Notes under the pieces: generated by a model
Databases searched by the model: none
What the model was told of the DNA's origin: nothing
What the model saw: only the letters and a program-made list of their open reading frames with translations
Shown: piece by piece, positions 53,343-62,300 of the stretch
Numbering within the stretch: position 1 is the stretch's first letter
Layout: each line of letters opens with the position of its first letter
Position numbers and translations under genes: made by a program
From: Methylocystis iwaonis
GTDB taxonomy: Bacteria > Pseudomonadota > Alphaproteobacteria > Rhizobiales > Beijerinckiaceae
Length of the DNA: 64,000 bases
NCBI RefSeq assembly: GCF_027925385.1
Contig: NZ_AP027146.1
Span: forward strand, 1 to 64,000
Direction: 5' to 3'

Positions 53343-53657
53343 TCAGCCGCCGACCGAGGACTGGAAGAACTGAACGATCTGCGTCGAGCCGAAGACCAGC
53401 ACGATGCCGAAGATGATTGAGCCGGCGATGCCCCAGGTCATTCGGCCCGCCCAAGCAAGGAAACCTGCGGCGATGACCGCGAGAATGGCGAGAGACGTCG
53501 AGATCGGCCCCGTGAGGGTTTGTACGAGCGTTTGCAGCGTCGACTGCACAGGAGAGAGCGTGCCGCCCGTCGCAAAGGCCGGAGAGCTTGCGTGGAGCAG
53601 CGCCAGCGCGGCCAGAGTTGAAATTTTGCCGCGGCCAGTTTTGCTAAAATGCCTCAT
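53343..53657 (-). CDS. virB2: Type IV secretion pilin VirB2
   Basis: 104 residues with a signal peptide (ISTLAALALLHASSPAFA) and two hydrophobic segments (LAILAVIAAGFLAWAG and IIFGIVLVFGSTQIV), the layout of the major pilin. It overlaps virB1 by 4 bases. The mature pilin would be about 73 residues. Confidence 0.9.
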   Translation of the reverse strand: MRHFSKTGRGKISTLAALALLHASSPAFATGGTLSPVQSTLQTLVQTLTGPISTSLAILAVIAAGFLAWAGRMTWGIAGSIIFGIVLVFGSTQIVQFFQSSVGG

Positions 53658-54376
53658 TCCTGTTCACCATTCTGTTCGAAGTTCCAAACGAAGCCAGACC
53701 GCCAATTGTGGTCCTTGGCGCTTTCCTGCGGCTGCGCCGCGGGGAGAGGGCCGTGCTCATCGCCTGTCTTTGCGTTGATCTTGGGCCAGTCGTAGAAGTC
53801 GTTCACGACCGCGGCGACGAAGCTCACAGTTTCCGGAAACGGCGGGACGCCGTGATGCGCGAGGAGCGCCTTCTCGCCAGCGTTGTAGGCAGCGAGGATG
53901 TAGATCGGATTCCGATAGCGGCTGTGCAAGTCGCGCAGGAACCGGACCCCGCCTCTGACGTTGTCGGCGGGGTCGCAGATATTGACGCCGTAATGTTTGG
54001 CGGTCTCGGGCTCGAGCTGCATGAGACCGATCGCTCCGCGCGGCGAAACCGCGTTGCTCTGAAAGCGGGACTCAGCGCGCGCCACGGCCAACACAAAGTC
54101 AGGGAAGAAATTTTCGTCGCGGGCGATTTTCTCGACGAGGTCGCGCGCTGCGCTCGCTGGCATCGGCCCGGGTCCCGGGCAACTCTCGGTCTTTTTCGCG
54201 CCGCCTTCGGTCGTGCGCTCGACCTCTGAGCCCGCGACGGGCGCTGGAACCACCTTGCCAGACGGCGAGACCATCGCTTCCAGGGCGCGCCCGCGCGCGA
54301 TCAGCGCTGCTTCGCCCGAGAGAGCTTGCGACGCAGCGCCTAAAGCAAAGAGAATTCCGAGAGCGGCGCCGCGCAT
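53654..54376 (-). CDS. virB1: Lytic transglycosylase VirB1
   Basis: 240 residues with a signal peptide (MRGAALGILFALGAASQALS). The SLT domain has FVLAVARAESRFQSNAVSPRGAIGLMQLEPETAKHYGV, with the catalytic glutamate in AESR, and NPIYILAAYNAGE. It cuts peptidoglycan for pilus passage. It is the first gene of the operon; an AT-rich motif (54391-54412) lies just upstream and probably drives all thirteen genes. Confidence 0.93.
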   Translation of the reverse strand: MRGAALGILFALGAASQALSGEAALIARGRALEAMVSPSGKVVPAPVAGSEVERTTEGGAKKTESCPGPGPMPASAARDLVEKIARDENFFPDFVLAVARAESRFQSNAVSPRGAIGLMQLEPETAKHYGVNICDPADNVRGGVRFLRDLHSRYRNPIYILAAYNAGEKALLAHHGVPPFPETVSFVAAVVNDFYDWPKINAKTGDEHGPLPAAQPQESAKDHNWRSGFVWNFEQNGEQE

Positions 54377-54390
54377 CTTGCCTCTGTGTT

Positions 54391-54412
54391 CTATTAAAAT
54401 ATATACTAAACG
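54391..54412. promoter_or_regulatory. AT-rich promoter/operator motif, site 10 (virB operon)
   Basis: CTATTAAAATATATACTAAA, which read on the minus strand gives TTTAGTATATATTTTAATAG, 15 bases before virB1. Same A/T strings as sites 1 and 4. Confidence 0.6.
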
Positions 54413-54656
54413 AACTCGAGCCGACGGCGCAAGCGCCCCGAGACGGAATTTTTCACCGACGGCGGGAGCTTCCGGCGGGATCCCGGCTATGGAATCCTGG
54501 CTATGCCTACGGGCCCTGAGGCACCAATGGTTGAAACTGTCATTATAGACAGTGCCTTAGAGCGCACCAGGAATCCCTGTCGCGGTTCGATCGAGATGGA
54601 TCCGTTTTCGCGCCGGCGCGCAGTGCCCCCTGTCTGCCAAGCGGGCGGCGTTTCAA

Positions 54657-54677
54657 TGCTAAAATATAATCTAGAGC
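54657..54677. promoter_or_regulatory. AT-rich promoter/operator motif, site 11
   Basis: ATGCTAAAATATAATCTAGA shares its first 13 bases, ATGCTAAAATATA, with site 1. It lies upstream of the small gene at 54822. The remaining part of the 54377-54821 gap shows no gene. Confidence 0.55.
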
Positions 54678-54821
54678 GTCTCTGGGGCCCCCTCTTCAAA
54701 GAGACGAGCGTTCTTGGCACTACGCGTCACGCCTTGCTTTCATTCCTCGGTGGCCAGGATAGTTGTGAGGATGCGGGTTTTGCGACATTCTTGCATGAGT
54801 ACGAGTTCTGAGAGGTTGCCC

Positions 54822-55040
54822 ATGACGAACGACGCCATTGCTCAACTCTCAATCCTCACGGAAGCGTTGACGGAGATTGTCGACTTGGCGACAGCTCGAT
54901 CGAGCTCGGTCGCTCTGTCGAATGATCTGCTCGATCGAATGGGGGAAATCGCTGCGGGAGCGCTCACAGCCGCCGCAACCTACGGGCAGTTGCCGCCGTT
55001 TCCGATGGAGATCGGTTTTCGCGGGGAGACGCTGAATTAG
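54822..55040 (+). CDS. Small protein of unknown function
   Basis: 72 residues, acidic and helical (MTNDAIAQLSILTEALTEIVDLATARSSSVALSNDLLDRMGEIAAGALTAAATYG). ATG 54822 follows AGAGGTT. It is read from an AT-rich motif of the plasmid set and so probably belongs to the transfer or maintenance genes. If the IS630 copy is removed it would converge on the cupin gene with a gap of about 28 bases. Confidence 0.6.
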   Translation: MTNDAIAQLSILTEALTEIVDLATARSSSVALSNDLLDRMGEIAAGALTAAATYGQLPPFPMEIGFRGETLN

Positions 55041-55067
55041 CGTCGCTTGATCGCTGAAGCGCGCTTC

Positions 55068-56250
55068 TAGTGTCCCGTCTCTCAAATATCGACTATTATT
55101 TCCCCTGCGAGTGATTTGCAGGAAGTCTTATTGGGATGGCACGGCCAATCAAGCAGATACAGGCTGAAGCAGAGGTCGTAGCGGAACTGCGGCGGCGGGC
55201 GCGTGCAAGGACGAGCCTAGTGCGCGAACGCGAGCGCGCCGAGATTATTCTTCTTCGACTGGACGGCGTCGGCGTCGCTGAAACAGCGGTGCGATTGAAG
55301 ACGACGGCAAAGCGTGTCTCGACATGGTCGAAACGTTTCGAGATGCACGGGCTCGCTGGCCTTGAAGAAGCCGCAGGACGGGGTCGCAAACCTTCGATCC
55401 CGGCGAGGAAAGTCGCTCGCGTCGTGACCGAAGTCACGCAGCCGCCGAAGGGACGCAAACGCTGGAGTGTGCGCAGCATGGGTCGCCATGCCGGCGTCTC
55501 CCATAGCACGGTGCAGCGCATCTGGTCGAAGAACGACTTGAAGCCCCACGTCACCAGGACGTTCAAGCTGTCGACCGATACTGACTTCGAGAGGAAATTC
55601 TGGGACGTGATCGGCCTTTATCTCGACCCGCCGACGAATGCGCTGGTGCTGTGTTGCGACGAGAAAAGCCAATGCCAAGCGCTGGAGCGCTCACAACCCA
55701 GTTTGCCGCTCGGTCCCGGCCATCCGCGCACGATCACGCATGACTACAAACGCCACGGCACAACGACGCTGTTCGCGGCGCTCGATTATCTGCAGGGCAA
55801 GCTGATTACGCGCACAGAGCAACGCCACACACATGTCGAGTGGTTGCGCTTTCTCAAGCAGATAGACCGGGAGACGCCCAAGAGCTTTGAATTGCACCTG
55901 ATCGCTGACAACTACGCGACCCACAAGCATCCTAAGGTGAAGGCGTGGCTCGCAAAGCGTCCGCGCTTCAATATGCACTTCACCCCGACATCATCATCGT
56001 GGCTCAATTTGGTCGAACGGTTCTTCGCCGATCTGACCGAGGATGTCATCCGATCGGGTAGCTTTGCCTCGGTAAAGGAGCTGGTTGACGACATCAACGC
56101 CTATCTGGCGGAACGCAACGCCAATCCCCAGCCCTATAAATGGACCGCGAAAGGCGAGGCCATCCTCGAAAAAATCAGCCGCGCCCGCAAGGCTCTCGAG
56201 AAAGCAGAAGCGGATGAGTTATTGGTCGCCAATTGAGAGTCAGGACACTA
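55068..56250 (+). mobile_element. IS630-family insertion sequence, complete
   Basis: Inverted repeats TAGTGTCCCGTCTCTCAA (55068-55085) and its near-complement (56233-56250) match at 16 of 18 positions. The ends are flanked by the TA dinucleotide, the target of IS630/Tc1-mariner elements. One intact transposase lies inside. The TA at the right end is part of the stop codon of the gene at 56248; excision would restore the same TAG, so that gene is not altered. Confidence 0.93.
55136..56236 (+). CDS. IS630-family transposase
   Basis: 366 residues. The N-terminal HTH region (AEIILLRLDGVGVAETAVRLKTTAKRVSTWSKRF) is followed by a Tc1/mariner-like DDE catalytic domain: VLCCDEKSQCQALERSQP, LIADNYATHKHPKVKAWL and SSSWLNLVERFFADLT carry the three acidic residues. 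The stop codon lies in the right inverted repeat. Intact. Confidence 0.95.
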   Translation: MARPIKQIQAEAEVVAELRRRARARTSLVRERERAEIILLRLDGVGVAETAVRLKTTAKRVSTWSKRFEMHGLAGLEEAAGRGRKPSIPARKVARVVTEVTQPPKGRKRWSVRSMGRHAGVSHSTVQRIWSKNDLKPHVTRTFKLSTDTDFERKFWDVIGLYLDPPTNALVLCCDEKSQCQALERSQPSLPLGPGHPRTITHDYKRHGTTTLFAALDYLQGKLITRTEQRHTHVEWLRFLKQIDRETPKSFELHLIADNYATHKHPKVKAWLAKRPRFNMHFTPTSSSWLNLVERFFADLTEDVIRSGSFASVKELVDDINAYLAERNANPQPYKWTAKGEAILEKISRARKALEKAEADELLVAN

Positions 56251-56877
56251 GCTTTCTTCGATTAGCGCAGTTGAGGAGGTGACCAGTTGGGCGTTAACAT
56301 GGACCGCTAGCCAAACCGTCGGCTCGGTTGCATCGGTCCATTCGATCCGATGCCGAAGACGCGCGGGTATTTCGACATAGTCCCCCGGACGCAAAATGCG
56401 TGGAGCGTCCTCCCCCTCGAACAGCAATCCTGCTGAGCCGCTCAGCAGGATGACCCATTCGGTCTGCTCTTGGTCGTACCAATAGCCAGCCGGGCTTGCT
56501 TGGCCAGTCGAGACGATGCGTTCGATCCGCGCGCCCGGCAGCTCGGCCAAGGCGGTAAATTCCTCCTCGGTCAGACGCTCGGGGATGTTGGCAAACAGAT
56601 TACCGGCTGCGAGCATTGCGTCCCTCCCGGTGGCGGTCTTCCGCACGTCCTCATGCACCCCATGGCCTGTCAAATGGAAGTAGTCACGCCTTCCGGTGAG
56701 CATTAGCGCAAGGCCGTCGATGGCTGCGACGACGGTCGACGAAGAGTGATACAGCGGGCCGCAAACCTCCATGCGCGACTGTTCGCGCGTGATTTTCTCC
56801 CGGCAGGCGCCGATCGCCGCTAAGAGACGCTCGTGATCGACGAGGCGATCCGAGCGGCGGTTCGGTTTTCGGGGCAT
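56248..56877 (-). CDS. Cupin-domain protein with an unrecognised N-terminal domain
   Basis: 209 residues. The C-terminal ~95 residues form a cupin barrel (WYDQEQTEWVILLSGSAGLLFEG, then LRPGDYVEIPARLRHRIEWT). It resembles small phosphoribosylaminomonophosphate-type/auxin-binding cupins that bind a metal, with His in the second motif. The N-terminal ~110 residues (RLLAAIGACREKITREQSRMEVCGPLYHSSSTVVAAIDGLALMLTG) match nothing I know. ATG 56877. It is divergent from the PLD nuclease gene. Substrate unknown. Confidence 0.72.
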   Translation of the reverse strand: MPRKPNRRSDRLVDHERLLAAIGACREKITREQSRMEVCGPLYHSSSTVVAAIDGLALMLTGRRDYFHLTGHGVHEDVRKTATGRDAMLAAGNLFANIPERLTEEEFTALAELPGARIERIVSTGQASPAGYWYDQEQTEWVILLSGSAGLLFEGEDAPRILRPGDYVEIPARLRHRIEWTDATEPTVWLAVHVNAQLVTSSTALIEES

Positions 56878-56942
56878 GGACAGGGCCTCTGTTGTTCTGT
56901 ATTCGTTCTTATATGAGCACGGCGGCGTGGAGAAGGCCGAAA

Positions 56943-57704
56943 ATGGGGTTGAGGACTTGGAAACGAACTGGCGGCTGCGTGGTCCTGGCGTTCGCCGCGC
57001 TTGGTCTCCTCCCCGTGTTCGCGCCGCCAGCCAGCGCCGGGGAGGTGGAAATCCACTACGCGCCTGCCGAGAACCTTGAACACCTGGATGTCGGTCTGCT
57101 GCGCTCGGCGCATACAAAGATTGACATGGCGGCTTATTCCCTGACCGATTGGCCGGTCATCGACGCCCTAATTGACGCCAGTAGGCGTGGCGTCGCCGTC
57201 CGCATCGTCCTCGATCCGGGCCAGCAGCATGCCTTCGACCGACTTCGCGAAATCGCGGGCGCCATCCGCATGAAGGCGCCAGGGCCCTATATGCATCTCA
57301 AGTCCTATGCGATCGACGGCCGGATCCTGCGCTCGGGGTCGGCAAACTTCTCAGCCTCGGGCCTGAAACAGCAGGACAATGACATCGTTGTCGTGCGCGA
57401 GCCATCCGCGGCCAACGCCTTCGAGGCTCGCTTCGAGCAGATATGGGCGGGCGCCAATCCGCTGCCGACCCCCGGCAATCAGTTCGCGAATCCCGCGCCC
57501 TCCCCCGCGCCCAAGACGGAAACGGCGATGCCTGAGAACTGCCTAATCAAGGGCAATGTCAGCCGCAGCGGCGAGCGTATCTATCATGTGCCCGGGGACC
57601 GCGCATACGCTCGCGTGCGGATGGACAAGGGGCGGGACAAGCGCTGGTTCTGTACCGAGGAGCAGGCCGTCGCCGCCGGCTGGCGTAAGGCTTCGACTTG
57701 GTAA
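56943..57704 (+). CDS. Exported phospholipase D-superfamily nuclease (Nuc-like) with C-terminal extension
   Basis: About 253 residues. A signal peptide (GGCVVLAFAALGLLPVFAPPASAG) is followed by one PLD domain with HLKSYAID and GSANFSASGL, giving the H-K-D catalytic set. Members of the Nuc/endonuclease subgroup cleave DNA in the periplasm as dimers. An added C-terminal domain (CLIKGNVSRSGERIYHVPGDRAYARVRMDKGRDKRWFCTEEQAVAAGWRKA) is a sequence also found appended to exported thermonucleases. Later starts than 56892/56913 are favoured because they lie next to the signal helix. Role: uptake-DNA nutrition, exclusion or conjugation; undecided. Confidence 0.83.
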   Translation: MGLRTWKRTGGCVVLAFAALGLLPVFAPPASAGEVEIHYAPAENLEHLDVGLLRSAHTKIDMAAYSLTDWPVIDALIDASRRGVAVRIVLDPGQQHAFDRLREIAGAIRMKAPGPYMHLKSYAIDGRILRSGSANFSASGLKQQDNDIVVVREPSAANAFEARFEQIWAGANPLPTPGNQFANPAPSPAPKTETAMPENCLIKGNVSRSGERIYHVPGDRAYARVRMDKGRDKRWFCTEEQAVAAGWRKASTW

Positions 57705-57706
57705 CT

Positions 57707-57901
57707 CTACCAAACCCGCGGCGCGAACCGATATTTTTTCCGTTCTGCATGGGCCGCATATTTCGGGAACCGATTCGCTAGCGGCAGCCTTTCAATTATG
57801 GCGCGTGTAGCCAACAGCATCACCAACGGCGGAACGAAAGCGACCCCGTAGAACGAGTCGAGCAGCAGCGGCGTCCCGAGCAGGAAGGGGCCGTTCATCA
57901 C
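57707..57901 (-). pseudogene. Fragment of an isoprenylcysteine methyltransferase-like membrane protein
   Basis: 64 residues: a membrane helix region and then ATRAIIERLPLANRFPKYAAHAERKKYRFAPRVW. This resembles the C-terminal end of the ICMT/DUF1295-like family, where the E-R-L-GY-Y-V-R-PG-W pattern is conserved. The N-terminal helices are missing, so this is a remnant. Its stop lies 3 bases from the stop of the convergent PLD nuclease gene. Confidence 0.5.
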
Positions 57902-58069
57902 GATCAGCTCCCTACCGCCGGGGTCGGAGGCCTTGCATCAGGCTGAGGCATGCTTCCCGGCCGAACTAATCGACGTGCTAAACTCTGAAGCGGATGCTAC
58001 AGGCGGTTCAAGGGCGTTGCATGACTGGCCGCTATAAAGGAGGAAGCCTCTCAAACATGGAGCTGAGCG

Positions 58070-58237
58070 ATGGCATCAGATACCCGCAATATCTATTTAA
58101 AGTGGCCCGAGAACGCATTGAAGAACCGGAGCGCGACCCCCTCAGAGGTCTATCGCTGGATCAGGGCGAATGAAGTCGTGCCCGCCTCAGAGATGACTGG
58201 GTCGCCCAATCCAAAAATCAAAGCGGCGCTTCCATGA
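58070..58237 (+). CDS. Small protein coupled to the PLD-type restriction nuclease
   Basis: 55 residues (MASDTRNIYLKWPENALKNR at the start, KIKAALP at the end). Its stop overlaps the ATG of the PLD nuclease gene (ATGA at 58234), a strong sign of translation. A ribosome-binding site AAAGGAGG lies 26 bases upstream, a little far; an overlapping shorter frame from 58057 (38 residues) is the competing reading. A YRWIRANEVVP segment could form a helix. No family recognised; it may be a regulator or DNA-binding partner. Confidence 0.5.
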   Translation: MASDTRNIYLKWPENALKNRSATPSEVYRWIRANEVVPASEMTGSPNPKIKAALP

Positions 58238-59277
58238 GGCTTGTTGTCCAATCTCCAACGCAACCGGAGCGCATTATTGGCGCGCTTGAGGACATTATCG
58301 ACAATGAGACTGCCGAAATGCGGCTGTCGGTCGCCTACGTAACCGCGTCGGGGGTCCAGCTCCTTATCGAACGCCTGACAGAAAGGCTTGGGGTTTCGAA
58401 GTGGAGAAAGATGCGCAAGAGGCTGATTACCTGCGTTGATTATGGGATAACAGAACCAGAGGCTATGACGGCGTGGGGAGCGTTACCGCTGTCATCGTTG
58501 CATGTTCACAATGCCGACCTAATCACGAGCACGGACTTCACTCCAAAAATAGCGTTTCATATCAAGATGTATGAATTTCGCACCGGCAAAAAGGCGAACC
58601 TGTTGGTCGGTTCCGCCAATCTCTCCGAGCGCGCGCTGGTCTTCAATTGGGAAGCCGCATCGGTACATGTCGGGATATCAAACCTCAAGGTCCTGGACGG
58701 TAGGTGGAAACAAATGCGTGTGGGCGCTATTGCGGCCGACGCGGCGTTGATTGCCGCCTATGATGCAGCCCGAAGAAAACATCCTCCTCCTCCGCCGCCG
58801 CCTATTCCTCCACCATCTAACAGCCCGTCCGATTCCCTGTGGGAAGCCATCAACAGTGCCACATGTGATCCAGCAGGCTACGAGTATTTCTGGGTCGACG
58901 CCGGGTATCTAAGCGGAGGCTCGCAGAATCAGCTGGAATTGCCGCGCGGCGCAAATCGGTATTTCGGCTTTAGCTTTGCCAATTATGATCTGCCGCAAGA
59001 GCCGATTGGAACGATCGGTCTTGCGGTTCGATCGGCGCTTCATTCGGATCGGCCCTTGAGCTGGCACGGCGACAATCGTATGGAACGTGTCAATCTGCCG
59101 ACCGGGTTCAACTACGCTGGCAATGTCATGCTCTTTCGTCGACGGGCGACTTGGTTCGATTTGACGTGGACCCCCCTGGGAAGCGAGCGGGCCGCAGCAT
59201 GGGCAGGAGCCTCCGAAGCTGTTGGGCGACGATATTGGGTTGGCAAAAAGGGTGGACGAGTCTGTGGGCTCTTCTGA
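58234..59277 (+). CDS. PLD-family restriction endonuclease-like protein
   Basis: 347 residues. The N-terminal PLD domain (to about 185) has FHIKMYEFRTGKKANLLVGSANLSERAL, an HxKxY and GSxN motif as in NgoFVII/BfiI-type endonucleases and helicase-linked PLD nucleases. A proline run (HPPPPPPPIPPPSNSP) then links to a C-terminal domain of about 150 residues with no recognised family, possibly target recognition. It converges on the Eco57I-like methylase gene (stops 39 bases apart). Together they look like a restriction-modification locus. Target site unknown. Confidence 0.78.
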   Translation: MRLVVQSPTQPERIIGALEDIIDNETAEMRLSVAYVTASGVQLLIERLTERLGVSKWRKMRKRLITCVDYGITEPEAMTAWGALPLSSLHVHNADLITSTDFTPKIAFHIKMYEFRTGKKANLLVGSANLSERALVFNWEAASVHVGISNLKVLDGRWKQMRVGAIAADAALIAAYDAARRKHPPPPPPPIPPPSNSPSDSLWEAINSATCDPAGYEYFWVDAGYLSGGSQNQLELPRGANRYFGFSFANYDLPQEPIGTIGLAVRSALHSDRPLSWHGDNRMERVNLPTGFNYAGNVMLFRRRATWFDLTWTPLGSERAAAWAGASEAVGRRYWVGKKGGRVCGLF

Positions 59278-59315
59278 GGCCTCACCACACGTTCGGCATC
59301 AACATGTGCGGTGCT

Positions 59316-62300
59316 TTATCCGTCGAATAGCTTGCCCATTCCATTGCCGCGGCGTGGTTTTTTGCGGACATTTGTTTTGGTCGCGTTATGACCGGCCGAG
59401 AGTTTTTCCACTAGCGGATCAATTGCGTCTAGCTCCGCCGCGAGTTGTTCCTTTAGCCGCGCCCGCACCGCTCCGAGCGCGCGCGCCTGGAGGTTCTTAA
59501 CATTTGTTGTCTTGACAAAATTCGCTGTCAGTCCCATGCATTTCCTGCCGAGCGCTGACAATGCCACGTGGTCGGCATCGTCCTTGTCGAACTTCGGGAA
59601 GGGCAGTTTTAGAATGAGCTTATGAATGTGGCGCGGACCAAACAGACCACGAGCTTGGAAATCCTTGATTTTCTCATTGGCATAGTCAGAGTTGATGTAG
59701 CTGCACACGTAGTGCGCCTCGGCTTCCGACGAGCATTCACACCAGTAGTTCATGTGATCGACAATAAACGGGTGGTCGAATGACCCCCGATCGACGACGG
59801 CAGCCGACGCATCCGTTGCGGACGATGTGTACAGAACAAGAAACCGCGCTTTCGGATTCTGATCGCTTAGCTTACTCTGCCAGTCTAGATAATCCGAGAG
59901 GCTAACTTTCATCTCCCTATTTTTGTCGGTCTTGCTTCTATCCCAATGCTTTTCCGCCTCAGAAAACCAGGCACTCCCATACCGAAAGCCGTTTTCCAAA
60001 AGGCCGTCGGCATCGAGCATTGTGAACCGCTCCCTACCTTTACCATCCTCTTTCAAGGTCACTGGCAGGACGACCAGAGGTGGGTCGACGAGGGCGAACG
60101 GGATAATGTTACGTGAGATTGACGTACGAAACAGCAATTTCCCTTCTGTCCTGCCGGAAAGCCGCTGCCCTTTCCACGGCGGCTTAGCCTCTCGATCACT
60201 CGCGTCGGATGTGCGGATCGAGACCACGCGGTCCCGCACATTCGCGTCTTCTTTAAGCTTCTGGTCGATCTGAACGAAGAAAAAATTCCGGGGGACGATC
60301 GTCGCACCCTGCGAGAACCGGGAGGCGTAGGCATTTGTCCCGGTTGAGGCTTCCATTGAGATTGCCGTCAATGCCGAGCGTGTCGCACCGCGACCGCCTT
60401 GGAGACGTGAATAATACCAGCGCCGTGTCTCGCTTGTTATGTATTTTTGGGCTTCACTCCAATGAAGCTGCGGACGCGGCAGGCGACCGGAAAAGGCTGC
60501 ACCAGGAAGTCCTGTCGACGGGATCAGTCGGGCATCACTGTTTCCGAGGGACCGGGTGCAAAAAAGGACGCAACTGGGAACTCGAAAAAGCGGAGCAACG
60601 CCCTCAAGGTCCCACGCTTCCGTCAGCTTCAGGCCGCTGACTACCCCCGCTCTCGTATTATCGTGCTGATCGGCGGACATAAAACTACGCGGTAAAACGA
60701 AGGCGAGCTTCCCGCTCGGTTTGAGGAAATAATTAACAGCGTGCGCCATGAAGATGGCAGCAATTTCGAGGTGAGGCATGTTCGCGCGGCTTTGGGGTGT
60801 GACCGCGTAGCCGTCAGAGACCTGTCGCAGCAATCCTTGATATTCCCCGTTTGAGATCGCGGAATAGGTCAGCCATGGCGGGTTGCCCACCACAAAATCG
60901 AACCGGTTCATGAGGAATACCGGCTTATACGAATTTTGGAGAATGAACTTCCAAATGCTGTCGCGGCCCTGCATGTGCGCGACCTTCATCCCGCGATAAA
61001 CATCGAACAGCTGGCCGGGCAATTCGCTCGCGTGCGCTACCTTCAGCACCGAGCGAAGCAGCCGCCCAAAACGATCGCGATCAAGCTGCTCCTGGTATCG
61101 CCCGACCATCTCATCGCAGAACGTGATAAGTTGGTCAAAGACGTCCGCGCCTTCGACACCCTTCACATCCAGCACGTAATTTTTATTGTCGACCGAAATC
61201 TGAAAATTGGTTTTGAAAAGGTCCGCCGTGCCTCTCGGCACGAGCAGCGAGTTCGCGAGATAAATATGCAAGACTACCGGCCGCTTCGCCTCGACGACGC
61301 CATTGCCGAGGCTCAGCAATACAGTCGTTTTCGCGATCAGGACCGACAGCGGATGAATGTCTATTCCGACGACCTGTTCGGCCAAGGCTTCCGCCCCCAG
61401 CCGTGGAAACTCGCGCCGCATACGCGCGATAATTGCGCGCAGGAAGGACCCGCTGCCGCAGGCCGGGTCCAGAAAAGCCGACCCCTCTTCGACTTCAAGG
61501 CACTCGACGACATGCTCGCAGAGCCAGTCGGGGGTGTAATACTCACCAAGAGCGTGCCGCGTTTCGAGATCGATCAGCTCTTGATAAAGGCCCTTGAGAA
61601 TGTCTTCGCGCACATCCGAAAAGTCATACTGGTTGAGTTGTAAGTTTAGCTCTCGAAACATCGGCCGGAGGCGCTTGAAGTAGGTGCCAGCCGTGACCCA
61701 GTGGAAGAAATCGTCCTCAACAAAGCGCTCGATGTTGAGATTCTCGAAAACCGACCCGTCGAGGATCCCCGTTATGGTGCCGTCATCGGCGATCGGCTTT
61801 CTCGTAATCACGGCGTAAGCGATGAATTTTGCGAACACCGACAAGTAAGTATGGACGAGAAACATTGCTGGCGAGTCATCGAACTTGCCATAGGCGATAG
61901 ACAGAAATCGCTTCCATTGGTCGTAAGCGACCTGCAATTCCGATTTTTTGTTCACGTCGTCGGCGCAGGCTTGTAGGCAGGCGATCGAATTGATGAACAC
62001 GCCTGACGTGTCGCCGAAGTCGTTTTGGATGTTTTCAAGCGTCGCGGCGCGCGGTTGCGACGAAAACAAAACCTCATCGAGAAAAAACGGGAATTCCGAA
62101 AAATTCTCTTCGGCGAGGTCAAAACGCCGAATCTCGCGAAGTTTAAAATCTCGTCCGAAACTCAGCTTCCCAAACTCGACCTCCGACCAGTCCGGCGCAT
62201 AGCGCCGCCAACGGATTCCATCCGTCGTCAGGAGTGTGAAACGATATTCCTGTCCCGATTTCCAATTGCCTTCGAGATACTCTTCGAGCTGCTCGCGTGC

